Shown here: one piece after another, positions 11,744 to 22,758 of the stretch
Numbering within the stretch: position 1 is the first letter of the stretch
How the letters are laid out: each line of letters begins with the position of its first letter
Source: Mangifera indica
Taxonomy: Eukaryota > Streptophyta > Magnoliopsida > Sapindales > Anacardiaceae
Direction: 5' to 3'
Assembly: GCF_011075055.1 (NCBI RefSeq)
Contig: NC_058145.1
Span: 7,721,228 to 7,785,227 of the forward strand
DNA length: 64,000 bases
Position numbers and translations under genes: made by a program
Notes under the pieces: generated by a model
What the model was told of the DNA's origin: nothing
What the model saw: the letters and a program-made list of their open reading frames with translations, nothing else
Database searches by the model: none

Positions 11744-13910
11744 TAGTACAGTAAAATTTAAAATAAAAAAAAAGAAAACAATCCTAAAATCCCCAAACTA
11801 AGATACCTATTTTATACATATAATTCATGAATTTGTGAATATAAATTCTAACAAAACTCTAATCAAACTATCAAACAGAAACATCAACTCAAATTTGATT
11901 CAAAAGATCAATTCAAATATAATTTACTTGATTGTAACCTTAAGAATATATCAATAATTATAGAAACTAATAATTAAAAAAGTGTTTTAATAATTTAAAT
12001 GTAAATATAATTAGGAGATAAGAATATATTCTATCATTTTATATTGAAAACGTAATAATCAAAGGCATATTAATGGTTTAATACCAATGACAAATCATCA
12101 ATTAATTTTCTTCTCCAACTACACTCTTTTAAAATTAAATTATTATTTTAAGTTTTCCCATATTTTATGTGACTATTTATTTTATTACTACTAGTATTTT
12201 ATATATTTTGTAAATCATATTTCACAACTAAAGTTATAGTTATCGAGCAAATTTATTTACAACTAAAATTTCATGTTAAAACAATAATTTAGTTACACAT
12301 TTTGTAATTAATGTTATAATTATCAAATAAATTTATTTATAATTAAAATTTTAGTAGCTAAAATAACGAAAAGAATGAAATTAATATGCAACTACACATT
12401 TAGTTGTTAAAACAAAGTTACTTGCAACTTAAAAATTAGTTGCACAACATGCCATAACATCATTACTTGCAATTAAAAATTTAGTTACAGAAAATTAGTT
12501 TTAATTATACATTTCATAACTAACATTATAGTTGCCAAACAAACTTATTTATAACTAAAATTTTAATTGTTAAAACAATAATTTATAATTATTTGCAATT
12601 AAAAAAATTAGTTACAAAACATTAAGTTTACCTCTCTTTTATATAGACCTAACAATTTGTGTCATTAAGTTATATTTGTATTGTGTCAATTTAGATTTCG
12701 TGTCAACACTTCGTAGTTGCACTTTGTTTGAATACAAGAAGCAATGTATCTCAAGCAATTGAGCTTGAAGCACAAAATGGTAATAAGTGGATAAACTCTC
12801 TTGACCTATGGATCATGAATCCTAGTCAAAGAATTAATAATAGCCAACTTCACCCTCCTTTTATAGCCAAGACGAGGGAGCAAATGAGAATCAATTATAG
12901 CCATTCAATTTGACCCTCAAAGACTTGTCAACCATCATTTGATACAAATAGTGCACACCAAATAACAATTCGTGGGATAGACGAGTTAAAATGAGAGTCA
13001 TTATGATGCCAATTAGCATGTAATTTTCACAAAGATATTGTAGTTTCCATATGGCAACAACCCACACAAAAGGGATAAAAATCAAAGTTCTTGAAGTCAT
13101 CCTCACAAGAATAATTCTCTCACTTGTGAAAATTTTCTTTGAAAATTGTATCTTCAAAGGATCCTACTAAAGCAAAATTATTTCCTATTGAACAAATGAC
13201 AAGGAATGGAAATAGATATTATAGCTCAATATGGCGACATGATACCTTTACTTAGTAAGAAATTTATTGAAAATCTTTTACAAAAATTTTCCTCTCTCTT
13301 TTATGACAATCAAGGGAAGTTATCTTCATCTTCTCATTTGGGATATTTATGATATTATAAATATTATATTTTAGTTTAATCAGAATATATTTAAATCCTT
13401 CAATTCATATTTGAATTAGAAATCTATTAATTATCATAATTTGAATGTAACTTCTCCTCATCAGTTTTATAAATCATAGGATTGCTTAGAAGACAGATAG
13501 TCAAATATTTTGAGATGCAAACACATTAATAAACATATAATGTATACATCTTCAACAAGATACATATAAACTAAAAGCTAAATCATAGATGCAAGTATTC
13601 TAACAATCAAATTGAATCACATTAAAATTCTTGTGACTTCTACTTTATTCTCTTACATTCATATATAGTAAAAATTAGTGTCTTATCATATTATAATCAT
13701 TGCTACCATAATCTAATTTACACAAAACTCTTAATTATATATATTGTATTGCAATGAAAATCAATTTTATCAAATTCTATAATAATTGTTATCGTAATTT
13801 AACTTACACAATATTTTAAATTATATACATTATATTGTAATAAAAACTGAAATATTATTAAACTCTAGTTGTTTGATTCGTAAATTATCTTACACAATAA
13901 TGGGATATTG
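11744..13910. other. AT-rich repeat debris, possible old LTR
   Basis: No gene is supported. If the PBS at 11729-11743 is real, the first part is the 5' LTR of the decayed copia. Its right end could not be placed. Positions 12210-12620 hold loosely repeated units (next entry). Confidence 0.4.
12210..12620. repeat. Degenerate internal repeats built on ACAACTAAAATTT
   Basis: Variants of a TTATAGTTATC...TTATTTACAACTAAAATTT unit recur at about 12235, 12310 and 12530, with shorter related pieces between them. This is a decayed minisatellite, perhaps part of a transposon end. Confidence 0.5.
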
Positions 13911-16346
13911 AATTTTTTGCCTTAAAATGGGTCTACCTATACATTTATACCCCTCTTTTTATAGACTGAATATTTTTACCACTTTTTGTATTGGAATGTC
14001 TAAATTATCCTTATCTTCAACCTTATAAACACAACGAAGGGAGAGCCGAAAATTTATTAGAGAATTAACATATCTTGCAAATATTTTACAGCAAAATTAT
14101 CCAAATTCAGGTCAACCTTATCCAAATTCAAGCCCTTATGTTATGTTTTTTTCTTGTTAAACAATTAAAAATCAAATAATGTATAATAAATTCATGTTTA
14201 TGATTTCATGTGAAATATAATTTTGTTGTAATTTCATGTTGTTATAATATTTAATATTGTGATTTCATATTGTTGTATTGTTTAATATTGTTATAATGTA
14301 ATTGGAGTATTAAAAGTTAAAACTAAGAATGAGTTGACGAAAATCCAAGTCTAAATACAAAATCACACGAAAAACGGGTTGAAGTTGATGCCAAGGCCTT
14401 TAATGCCAACCTGTTCTTTTGAACCAAATCTCAGATAAAATCAACAAAGATGTTTTATATTTCAGGTTTAGTGGCCAAAGATGGAAAAAAAAAAACTATA
14501 TTTAAGATTCGCTATGGAAGGCAATGAATTTCTGGTGATAACAATATGAAGAGATATGTTAGTGGGAATGACAGAAGGATGTGCATTGACACAAGTGTTA
14601 ATTTTAAAGGATTCATAGCGACAGTAGCATTGACAAAAGTGTTAATTTCGAAGGATTCATAGCGAAAATAAGTTATCATCTAAGACTCAATCAGAGTCAG
14701 TCAAATATACACGTATTTATCTTAAGTAATGTAGGTATAATGGAGAATATAGACAATTATGATTTGGAGTATGTGATGGTCGAAGCAAGAATTTTAAAGG
14801 GATCAACCAAACTCTATATTACCAAGAGTCTAATTAAAGGAAGGGATAATAACAACCTAAAAATGTTCATGAGGAAAAAAAGGAGAATCATCCAACAGAT
14901 GAGTGGGCACAATCGCAAAGTTTCTAAGAATTTGGTAAGAATTATAGTAATGATGATAGTGACGACGATGTAGATAAGGATTATGAAGTTAAGGGTAATG
15001 AGGATGATGCCAATGATGGTAAATTTTTGGGGTTTGATAATGACATGTATCATGTACTAAGCCAAGATGTTGGCATAAGTTAAAGCAATGCTTGTAATAA
15101 CATGGTTGAATGTAGCATGAGACATTGTAGTTCTATAAATATTGGAGATATCCAAGTTACACCCATAATCCAAATCCATTCAATAGGTTCTTAAGTTTGT
15201 CATTGATGTGGAGAATGTAAATAATAGTAATCAGGTGCTACGAAGAGACAATCAATTGAAGGTTTTTATAATTCAAAAACAAAATTGCCAACATTATTTC
15301 AGACATATGCATTAGAGACTAAAATTCAATGGAACATCGATCACTCTGATATTATACATTATGAGATTAAGTGCATATATCCATAATGTAAATAGTGGAC
15401 ACAAGTAATGAGAGAGAAAGAGAGAGACTATTAGGTGTTACAATGTATGGATGAGATATATAATTGTCCACGAGATCAAATTTTGTTACACCATAGATAG
15501 GTTGGTGCAGAGTCATTGGGAAACATTTTTAAATTATGTTTGTAGTTAATTACATTTATTTATAAAAAAAAATATTTTGGACATGATAGATGGGTACAAA
15601 ATTAACATTTCCTACACAAAAGCGTGGCATGCTAAAACATGTGTATTAAATGCATTACGATAAACTCCCAAGTCTTTTATACTTTTGCGCAAGTATTGTC
15701 ACAATTTAGAGCTCAAGAACCCAAGAACTGTGACACGTATTGATATCGATATAAAAAATATGTTCAAGTTTTTCTTTATATCTATGGGTTGTTCAATCAG
15801 AGGGTTCTAACAATTATGTTACCCAGTGAAAAAAAAAAAACATGTTTTCTAAAAATAAACATGCCTTAAAAAATGAGGTCAATTAAAAAAAAAACTCATT
15901 TGTCGTCCTACCATTGCATTGTTGTTGCCAATCCAAGAAGTTTCGTCATCGATCGATAATCGGTGAAGCTATAGGTTGGTCATCATTCAAGGGATCACTC
16001 AATGCCTTAAAACCTGTTAGATTCTTCTTGTTCATTTCACAAGAAAAGCTTGTTATGCTGCATTCTTCTTCTTCAATCATGGGAAAGAAGGTCAGTTTTG
16101 ACTTGATGTAGAGATGAAGAGATTCTTGCTTGCTGCAGCATGAGGTGTGGTATTCTTGCTTACTTTGACTTCTTCATTCATGATAGCAACAAAGCTACCA
16201 TGCAAAGATACCTCTGCTGCAGTATATGTCAATAGGTAAAGGTATTTTTAGGTTTTTCAATTTTTGTGTTATTTTTGTGAAACCAGTATGAGATGTGATA
16301 TATTTATTTAGGTGAGCCTATTTTGTGGTAAAAAATTCAATATTCC
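13911..16346 (+). mobile_element. Mutator-like element (MULE) with TIRs, decayed
   Basis: The left end (13911-13960) begins GGGATATTGAATTTTTTGCC and the right end (16290-16346) is its imperfect inverted copy, ending AAAAAATTCAATATTCC. The outer 45 bp are clearly related. Between them lies a plus-strand MULE transposase N-terminal region with stops (15150-15812). The catalytic core is missing. The right end directly touches the gypsy LTR at 16347. A 9-bp target duplication could not be confirmed because the right flank was altered. Confidence 0.65.
15150..15812 (+). pseudogene. MULE transposase N-terminal fragment
   Basis: Plus-strand translation of 15596-15810 reads ISYTKAWHAKTCVLNALR, a stop, then FILLRKYCHNLELKNPRTVT and FKFFFISMGCSIRGF. 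This matches the segment of plant MULE transposases just before the catalytic domain (the family pattern is YxKAWRAK, ...LPxYxxxLxxxNPGTV..., ...GxSIxGF). Upstream, about 15480-15535 gives GAESLGNIFK, fitting the conserved region before it. At least two stops are present, and no DDE core follows. Confidence 0.7.
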
Positions 16347-17691
16347 TGGTACGTGCTGTCGTTGACACCCAAATTAAATCCTAAATTCCTACAACAAAAA
16401 TGTAGTAAAGGAAAGTAGGGATCATTCCCTCGAAGAGCTTTGATTAGTATGTCGTCACAATTAAATCGAAACACGAAAATAAAAGGGGGGTTTTGAATCG
16501 AATGCAAAGTATAATTAAAAACAATAAATAAAAATTCAGTGAGATAAATTAAAACGATTAAATCAATTTAACAAACCTTGGTCTTCGGTCACATCCACCA
16601 TTGGAACTACGATTGATCATCGAAACAAAATATCAAATTAATTATTCAAATATTCGTTGTGGTATTAAATTTACCTGTCCTTCCTTACGATTAGTTAATC
16701 AAAAACATGTATTCCAATTAACTCTTATTGATTAATAATTCGGATACGATCTCGAATTTAATTAAATAATAACATTACGAATTAGAAAGACCAATGAAGC
16801 AAGACAACACAAACGTACGACGTTGCATTTAATCTAGTTGATTATTTTCCTAGGATTTAAAGTTTCTGACGCAGCAAACGATAAACCTAGTTGCCACTTC
16901 GATTAGATGGATTGAACAATTACGGATTCAGTACCTAAACTAGCCATAGATTACATTAATTGATAAACTAATCGCGCGCCTTAGAAATCAACCAACACAA
17001 TCATGAAAAATAATTCAGAAAGATAATCAATACTCAAATAATCAAAAAGATGCATTAAAGAACAAAAATAAATCTCACAATCATTGTAGTTCCATGGTTT
17101 CAGATCCCTTCAACCAAGAGAAATTATTCAGCCACTGTAAACCATATTTTGCTCTCTAATTCTCTAATTACAATGGTTAATCATTCTCAAATAAAAATAA
17201 GAGTATATATATTATCTTCCTACTAAAAATCTGGAAATTGAAAGTCAATCCTAATCTCCTAATCCAACCAAGCAAAGTGATACATATCTCCCCAAAAAGA
17301 AAGGAAAAGATATGTATTTTTAATGTAAATCCTTCCTCCAAAAATATCCTTCCTTGTCTATCTCAATTAATCATCTTTTCCAGCTGGTAATTATCCCTTT
17401 TCTAGGAAGCAAATCTTGATATTTAGTGGACCCTTGTAGCTGATCTGGGCGTTCAGATCTGTTTTCCGAATTCTGTTCTCATCTTTCACGTGCCCACGCC
17501 TAGTCCGCATCACGGAATTTCCAGATTAATAGATTTGCTCCAGTTTTTTCATCTTTTTGGCCCAACTTATTCCAAAATTGCTAAAAGCTTCCTAAATGTA
17601 AATAGATAAGTAATTCCATTAGATTGAATTAAATTTCCACACATTATAAGGGAATTATAAATCGAAATAATAACAATTAATGGTGCTATCA
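16347..17691 (-). repeat. 3' LTR of Athila-like element (complete)
   Basis: In minus orientation it starts TGATAGCACC directly after the polypurine tract and ends GTACCA at 16347. The portion 16347-17523 is repeated at 22759-23936. An AT-rich run (minus GATAATATATATACTC, about 17200-17216) is a possible TATA region. Confidence 0.85.
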
Positions 17692-17706
17692 AATTCCCCC
17701 ACACTT
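17692..17706 (-). other. Polypurine tract of Athila-like element
   Basis: The minus strand reads AAGTGTGGGGGAATT immediately before the LTR start TGATAG. This is the usual Athila arrangement. Confidence 0.8.
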
Positions 17707-17727
17707 ATCTTTTACTCGTCCTCGAGT

Positions 17728-17760
17728 AAAACAAAAACAAAAACAAAAACAAAAACAAAA
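17728..17760. repeat. (CAAAAA)n simple repeat
   Basis: Five or more perfect hexamer units lie just inside the Athila polypurine tract. Confidence 0.9.
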
Positions 17761-19280
17761 ATGTTCCATCAATCTCTTTTCTCATGATACCAAAAAGTGT
17801 GCATACCTTAAGATTCAAACCAACCAAGATTCAAGCATCAATACACCTCATTATCAAACTTCACAAGGAAATATGCACAAAGACAAATCAAGATAATCAC
17901 ATTCTAAAGCATGTATAAAGCTTTGGTGAATCATCCTCACGGTTATCACTCATATCACTCATGTGTTTAATGGTTTGGTGTTTCGCTCAAATTCTTCCAA
18001 TGCAAACATTCTACCATAGGCTTGCTTTTGCACCAAATCTCCACCACTTAGATTATATACATGCATAAATCAAAAGGACTTTATTTTAGGTTGTAATTGG
18101 GCTTTGGGTAAATGTGAGGATTAATGGATACAAAAGGTTAAAACCATGAATATTAACAAAATATTTAAACACCTAAGGGGAACAAAAATGTAAAGTTAAA
18201 GCCACCACATTTTTTTTTTAATTGCTATTGCCTTTCTCTTCTCTCTTTTTCAACTTCTTTCTTTTTTTTTTCTTTTTTCTTTTCTGTCTTTTTCTTTTTT
18301 TTTTCTTTTTCAGCATATTTTTTTCTTCTTGAATAACTAAGAGAATTGGGTAGCAAAGATAACAATATAAGGCAATCTCAATAGCACTCTTCATGCCAAC
18401 TCTTTTTCATCATCTCTTCCTATGCAATTAAGTCCCCTTTTTCCCTCACACTTAAAATTCTTCAAGATAGCAAATTCACCAAGCAACACATTTTAGTTTA
18501 AATGCCCTTCTAATTTTCATGGTTGGGTGAGGATTTTTACTTAAAGGCTTGGGTTTGTAATATGGTTTTAGCACAAAGAATTAAGGGCTTTGTAAGGCTC
18601 AAGGGCTAACTAGGGAAATTAAAATAGGTTGGCTTTTTAAGCTAAAGGTTTTAAACAAGAATGCCTTTATCATTTTCATGCATGCACATATCAATGTGGT
18701 CTCAAAACGGTTCAAAGCAAGTTCTAGAGATATATTCACATGGGAGACTATCACTCATCAAAGAAAATATAGATTGATATGAATGTTTCAATCTTTTTCG
18801 GCTCAAAACTCACGGGTTAATTAAATTCACCTCAACTTCAAACAAACTCGAGCACTCAATTATCAACATTTGTTTAAGTGCATACCCTTAATTAGTCTAA
18901 CAAATTAGTGTGCAATGCTCTCCTATTGAATCAGCTAAATCCCAAAGCATGCATACAAATTAATTCATTCAAAGTGAGATTCATGGAACTGTTTAGCTAA
19001 CTAAAAACAGGGAAGGATACACTAGCTGCCATAAAAACTAAACTTTATCTAGCAAAGAGCAGCAACATACGTAAAGCAAAACAAGGCATACTAGAATAAG
19101 CATAACACAAAGAAGACAAAACAAAAAAAACTGACAGAAAAATAAAACAGGTAGACAGAATAAACTAAAAGCAGAACAGAAAGACAAAACATAAGAATAG
19201 AGTAGAGAAAAAAATATAGAACTGAAAGACAGAAAACTGAAAGATAGAACAGTAAACAACAGAAAAATAAAACACAAAGA

Positions 19281-19315
19281 CACCCTCTCCCACACTTAAA
19301 CCAAACATTGTCCTC
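19281..19315 (-). other. Internal PPT-like box
   Basis: The minus strand reads GAGGACAATGTTTGG, then TTTAAGTGTGGGAGAGGG. It resembles the true PPT at 17692-17706 but lies 1.6 kb upstream of the LTR. A second PPT-like site of this kind is a known habit of Athila-type elements. Confidence 0.5.
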
Positions 19316-20057
19316 AATGTTTAAACAAAACATATAATAATGAAAATTGAAATTTAAAAGAAAAAGGGAAAGAAGACTTCTCTGGATTTAGGGAAAAGGA
19401 ATAGTAGTTCAAATTATGGAGCGTTGCAATTGATGGAAGATTCTTCATATTTTGATAACAGCTCTGGTGTAGGATGCCTCCGATGGGTGGGTTTTGTTGC
19501 TCTTTGATGCTTGTGAATGGGTTTTGACCATGGCGTTGCAGAATGAGGAAAGGGGCTACTAGGTTTTTATTTTAGTTGGAGAGAAATTGTGAGGCATAGG
19601 TTTGGTGAATATGGTCTCTGGAAGCAAATAAACTCAGCCTTATAATTACGCTAAATCATATGGCCCCATTGAATTTAAGAAAATAACAAAGCAAAAGTTG
19701 AACTTTTGACAAAAGCACATGACCCAGTTTTAGAATACCAAACTGCAGATTCCTCCCCCGTGAACATTTATAGAAAGCTAATTGGGACCTGCAGGAGGAA
19801 GAAGACAATTGAACAATAACATGAAAATAAATTAAAATAAACCTAAGCGAAAATCATAAAATAATTGCTAATTAAATATCTAAAAATCCTAAAACTGAAA
19901 TTTAAAACTAAAATTAGAAAACATAAACCGAAATTAAAAGCAAATGTCTAGAAAATTAAAATTGCAGCATTAATCAAAATAAGATTGAAAGCTTAGGTTG
20001 TCTCCCAAGTAGCGTCTTTGTTTACAGTCATTGGCCCAGCGTAATGCCTTCATCTAT

Positions 20058-20318
20058 TTATCCGGGATCTTTCAGCTCCACTTCTCCAATGTTTTCAACT
20101 GGCACTCCTTTGTAAAACAGTTTGAGTCTATGGCTATTAACTTAAAATACTTTTGATGTCGTTAAGCTTTGAATCTCTAGCTTCTTCGGAATTTGCACCA
20201 GTTTCTTTTCTTGATGCTCATTTAACTTGCTGGAAATGATCACTGGTAAGATTTCCCCATCTCTAAGGTACACATATTTGAGGTGATTTGGAAGAGGTTT
20301 CAGCTCCAGCTCTGGTGC
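20058..20318 (-). pseudogene. RT N-terminus joined to integrase C-terminus (pol deletion remnant)
   Basis: In the same frame as the protease, after a TAG at 20319-20321, the minus strand reads PELELKPLPNHLKYVYLRDG and PVIISSKLNEHQEKKLVQ. This is the start of Athila-type reverse transcriptase. It then passes straight to SKVF, a TAA at 20142-20144, and VNSHRLKLFYKGVPVE, which resembles the end of gypsy integrase (FKVNGHRLK). The frame closes at 20058-20060. The RT core, RNase H and integrase core (several kb in a full element) are missing. The element therefore depends on enzymes in trans. Confidence 0.75.
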
Positions 20319-21452
20319 CTACAAAATAGAAGGTAACAATTTTTCATTAGACACTAACAGCTCAATATAAAATAAATTACCTGTATTTTTCAGCTCTCTG
20401 AACTTATTCATCTCTGTCCCTGTATTCTGCATATCTGAAATTAATTTAAATTCATCTCTTTCTTTCAAAATATTTTTATGGTTAGCCACCTTTAACTCAT
20501 CATCACCATCAAGTATATCTTGCGCTAGAGAATCAATAAAATCAATTGAATACACAGGAAAATCCACATCAGGATATTTCATAGCATCATAAATATTAAA
20601 TTGGACAACTTCACCATCAAACTCTATGGTCAGTGTACCTTTGTGAACATCAATTTTCGTTTTAGCTATTTTCAGAAAGGGTCTTCCTAGCAAAATAGGT
20701 GCAGATTGGTCATTATTTTCCATGTCAAGAACATAAAAATCAGTTGGAAAAATTAATTTATCATTAACCTTAATAAGAACATCTTCAATTAACCCCTTAG
20801 GATATACATTTGATTTATCGACCAACTGAATAACTGCACTAGTTTTTTCTAAAGGTCTAAGATTAAGAGCAGAATAAATGGAATATGACAATACATTAAT
20901 AGATGCTCCTAAATCTAACATGGCCTTTTCAATTTTTGTGCCTCCTATTATGCAAGGAATGCAAAACATACCTGGATCTTTGCATTTTTCAGGAAGATTT
21001 TTGTGAATTATGGTTGAAACATTTTCTCCTACCCTTATTTTTTCATACCTTTTGAGTTTTTGCTTTCTTTTCAATGTACACAGCTCTTTCAAAAATTTAG
21101 CATAGCAAGACACTTGTTTTATTGCATCAAACAGTGGAATATTGACTTCACACTCTCGAAAGGTCTCATATAAATTCGCATTGCTTTCGTACTTCAGTTT
21201 TAAAGCGTTAGGAAAAGAAGGATATTTACCTGTCACTACCTTTTCGGAAGAATTATTTTCTGCTGCCAATTCTTCTTTATTTTCTGTTGGCTGTGCTGGT
21301 GTAGGTTGTGCTTTAATCGGTATCTCTAGCTCCTTTCCACTCCTCAACATTATGGCACTAACATTCTCCTTTGGGTTTAACACAGTTTGTGATGACAGTT
21401 TGCTTGAATTTTGTGCTTCCAGCCTACTGATTGCAATAGCCATCTGACTCAT
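20319..21452 (-). CDS. Athila-like gag C-terminus and aspartic protease, open frame
   Basis: This is an uninterrupted 377-residue frame. Residues 1-110 are a polar gag tail with the typical phrase AIMLRSGKELE (about 34-44). From about residue 165 there is a retropepsin-like domain: CIPCIIGG, then MLDLGASINVLSYSIY at about 178-193. The active-site triad is D-L-G in place of the usual D-S/T-G. The domain continues with VIQLVDKS, FYVLDM and ILLGRPFL (about 254-261). The protease would mature the Gag-Pol polyprotein in virus-like particles. The upstream gag is broken, so this piece is probably not translated in its native context. The D-L-G change may or may not abolish activity, since similar variants occur in Athila proteases. 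Confidence 0.75.
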   Translation of the reverse strand: MSQMAIAISRLEAQNSSKLSSQTVLNPKENVSAIMLRSGKELEIPIKAQPTPAQPTENKEELAAENNSSEKVVTGKYPSFPNALKLKYESNANLYETFRECEVNIPLFDAIKQVSCYAKFLKELCTLKRKQKLKRYEKIRVGENVSTIIHKNLPEKCKDPGMFCIPCIIGGTKIEKAMLDLGASINVLSYSIYSALNLRPLEKTSAVIQLVDKSNVYPKGLIEDVLIKVNDKLIFPTDFYVLDMENNDQSAPILLGRPFLKIAKTKIDVHKGTLTIEFDGEVVQFNIYDAMKYPDVDFPVYSIDFIDSLAQDILDGDDELKVANHKNILKERDEFKLISDMQNTGTEMNKFRELKNTGNLFYIELLVSNEKLLPSIL

Positions 21453-21479
21453 TTGATTTTTTAGATTTTGAATGCTGAT

Positions 21480-22722
21480 TCTGGTTTCCTACTAAAATTT
21501 CACAGTGTTAGTCGCCAAAGTTTTAACAATATCCTCAAGAGATGTACCTGAATCAGAATTTTGGGTTGGTTGCTGTTGTCTAGGAATATAAGGCTGCTAG
21601 TATGGTTGAAAGTTATTTGAAGGCTGATTTGCATGTGCATTCCCATATCGAAAATTAGGATGATCTCTCCAACCTGAGTTGTAGGTATTCGAATAAGGAT
21701 TATAATTATGACTTCGCTGTTGCTGTCCTAAAAAGTCGCCTACTGCATTAGTATGTTCAAAGCAGTTCTCCTGAAGTGTTGGGCACATATCAATTGGATG
21801 TCCTCCCACTGAACAGATTCTATAAACCTTCGCTACCTCTATTTTTCCTACAACCATTTGACGTACAAAAGTAGTTAGATCATCAAGTCGTCTTTCAAGA
21901 GAAGATACATTTACCTCATTGACACGCCAAGATGAATGGTCTAATTTATTCCCAAATTATTGTGAATTTGACACCATATTTGCAATTAAATTCTGGGCTG
22001 CTTCAGGTGTTTTGTCAGCCAATGCCCCACCACTTGCTGCATCAATCATATTTCTCTCATTTGATATAAGTCCTTCGTAGAAATATTGAATAAGCAACTG
22101 GTCACTAATTTAGTGATGTGGGCAGCTTACACAGAGTTTCTTAAAGCGCTCCCAGTATTCGTATAAAGACTCTCCACTTTGCTGCCTAATGCCACAGATT
22201 TCTTTCCTTATGCTGGCTGCTCTTGATGCTAGAAAAAATTTCTGCAAAAATAATCTTTTCATCTCATGCCAAGTGGTGATACTTCCAGTGGGTAGATAAT
22301 ACATCCAATCTTGTGCATCGTCTTTCAAAGAAAACGGAAAAGCCCTCATCTTGATTTGTTCTTTCGGTTACTCCATTCGGTTTCATTCTGGTGCACACCA
22401 CATGAAATTCCTTTAAATGTTTATGAGGATCTTCACCTGTGGAGCCACGAAAAATAGGTAAAAGATGGATTAGTCCAGATTTTAATTTAAAGGTAGTATT
22501 AATATCTAAATTCGAAAAAGTAATGCAGTGTGGTTGTTGATTTAAATTTGGAGCAGCAAGCTCTCTTAAAGTTTGATTTTCAGCCATGTTTTCCTCTGTT
22601 TCGTAAGCAGATCTGTGTGTTTGTAGTCTTTTTTTTGCTTCTTTTCTCAGCCCTTTTGCAGTCTTTTCAATTTCTGGATCAAACTGTAAACTAACTTGTT
22701 TCAAAGATCGCGTAACGAACAT
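21480..22722 (-). pseudogene. Athila-like gag, frameshifted
   Basis: The first frame (22722 down to about 22360) holds the gag core start: FKLKSGLIHLLPIFRGSTGE and PHKHLKEFHVVCTRMKPNGV. A frameshift near 22360 moves the reading to MRAFPFSLKDDAQDWMYYLP and IRKEICGIRQQSGESLYEYW (22349-22110). After a stop at 22110 the same protein continues with MIDAASGGALADKTPEA. It then reaches a knuckle-like CSVGGHPIDMC (about 21770-21810), with further stops before 21480. This is the capsid/nucleocapsid precursor of a gypsy retrotransposon, now non-functional as a single protein. Confidence 0.85.
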
Positions 22723-22734
22723 ACAAATTAAAAA

Positions 22735-22756
22735 CTCCCCAACAACGACACCAAAA
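22735..22756 (-). other. Primer-binding site of Athila-like element
   Basis: The minus strand reads TTTTGGTGTCGTTGTTGGGG followed by AG, directly after the 5' LTR. It matches the Athila-type PBS pattern (TGGCGCCGTTGCCGGGGA, Asp-tRNA type) with several C-to-T changes. These look like decay of methylated cytosines. Confidence 0.7.
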
Positions 22757-22758
22757 TT

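Larger units (their letters stand above)
17707..20057 (-). other. Long non-coding 3' region of Athila-like element
   Basis: This holds no env-like or other recognisable frame. It contains a (CAAAAA)n run (17728-17760) and a pyrimidine-rich tract (18205-18320). A second PPT-like box with the Athila-type GAGGACAATG lead-in lies at 19281-19315, and the conserved CTTGGGAGACAACC word at about 19998-20013. Small open frames at 19038-19333 are low-complexity Phe/Leu/Cys runs, not genes. Confidence 0.7.

Noticed and set aside
19038..19333. Two overlapping Cys/Phe/Leu-rich frames resembling small membrane proteins
   Set aside because: They are the reverse reading of an AAAACAGAA-type low-complexity stretch inside the Athila 3' region.
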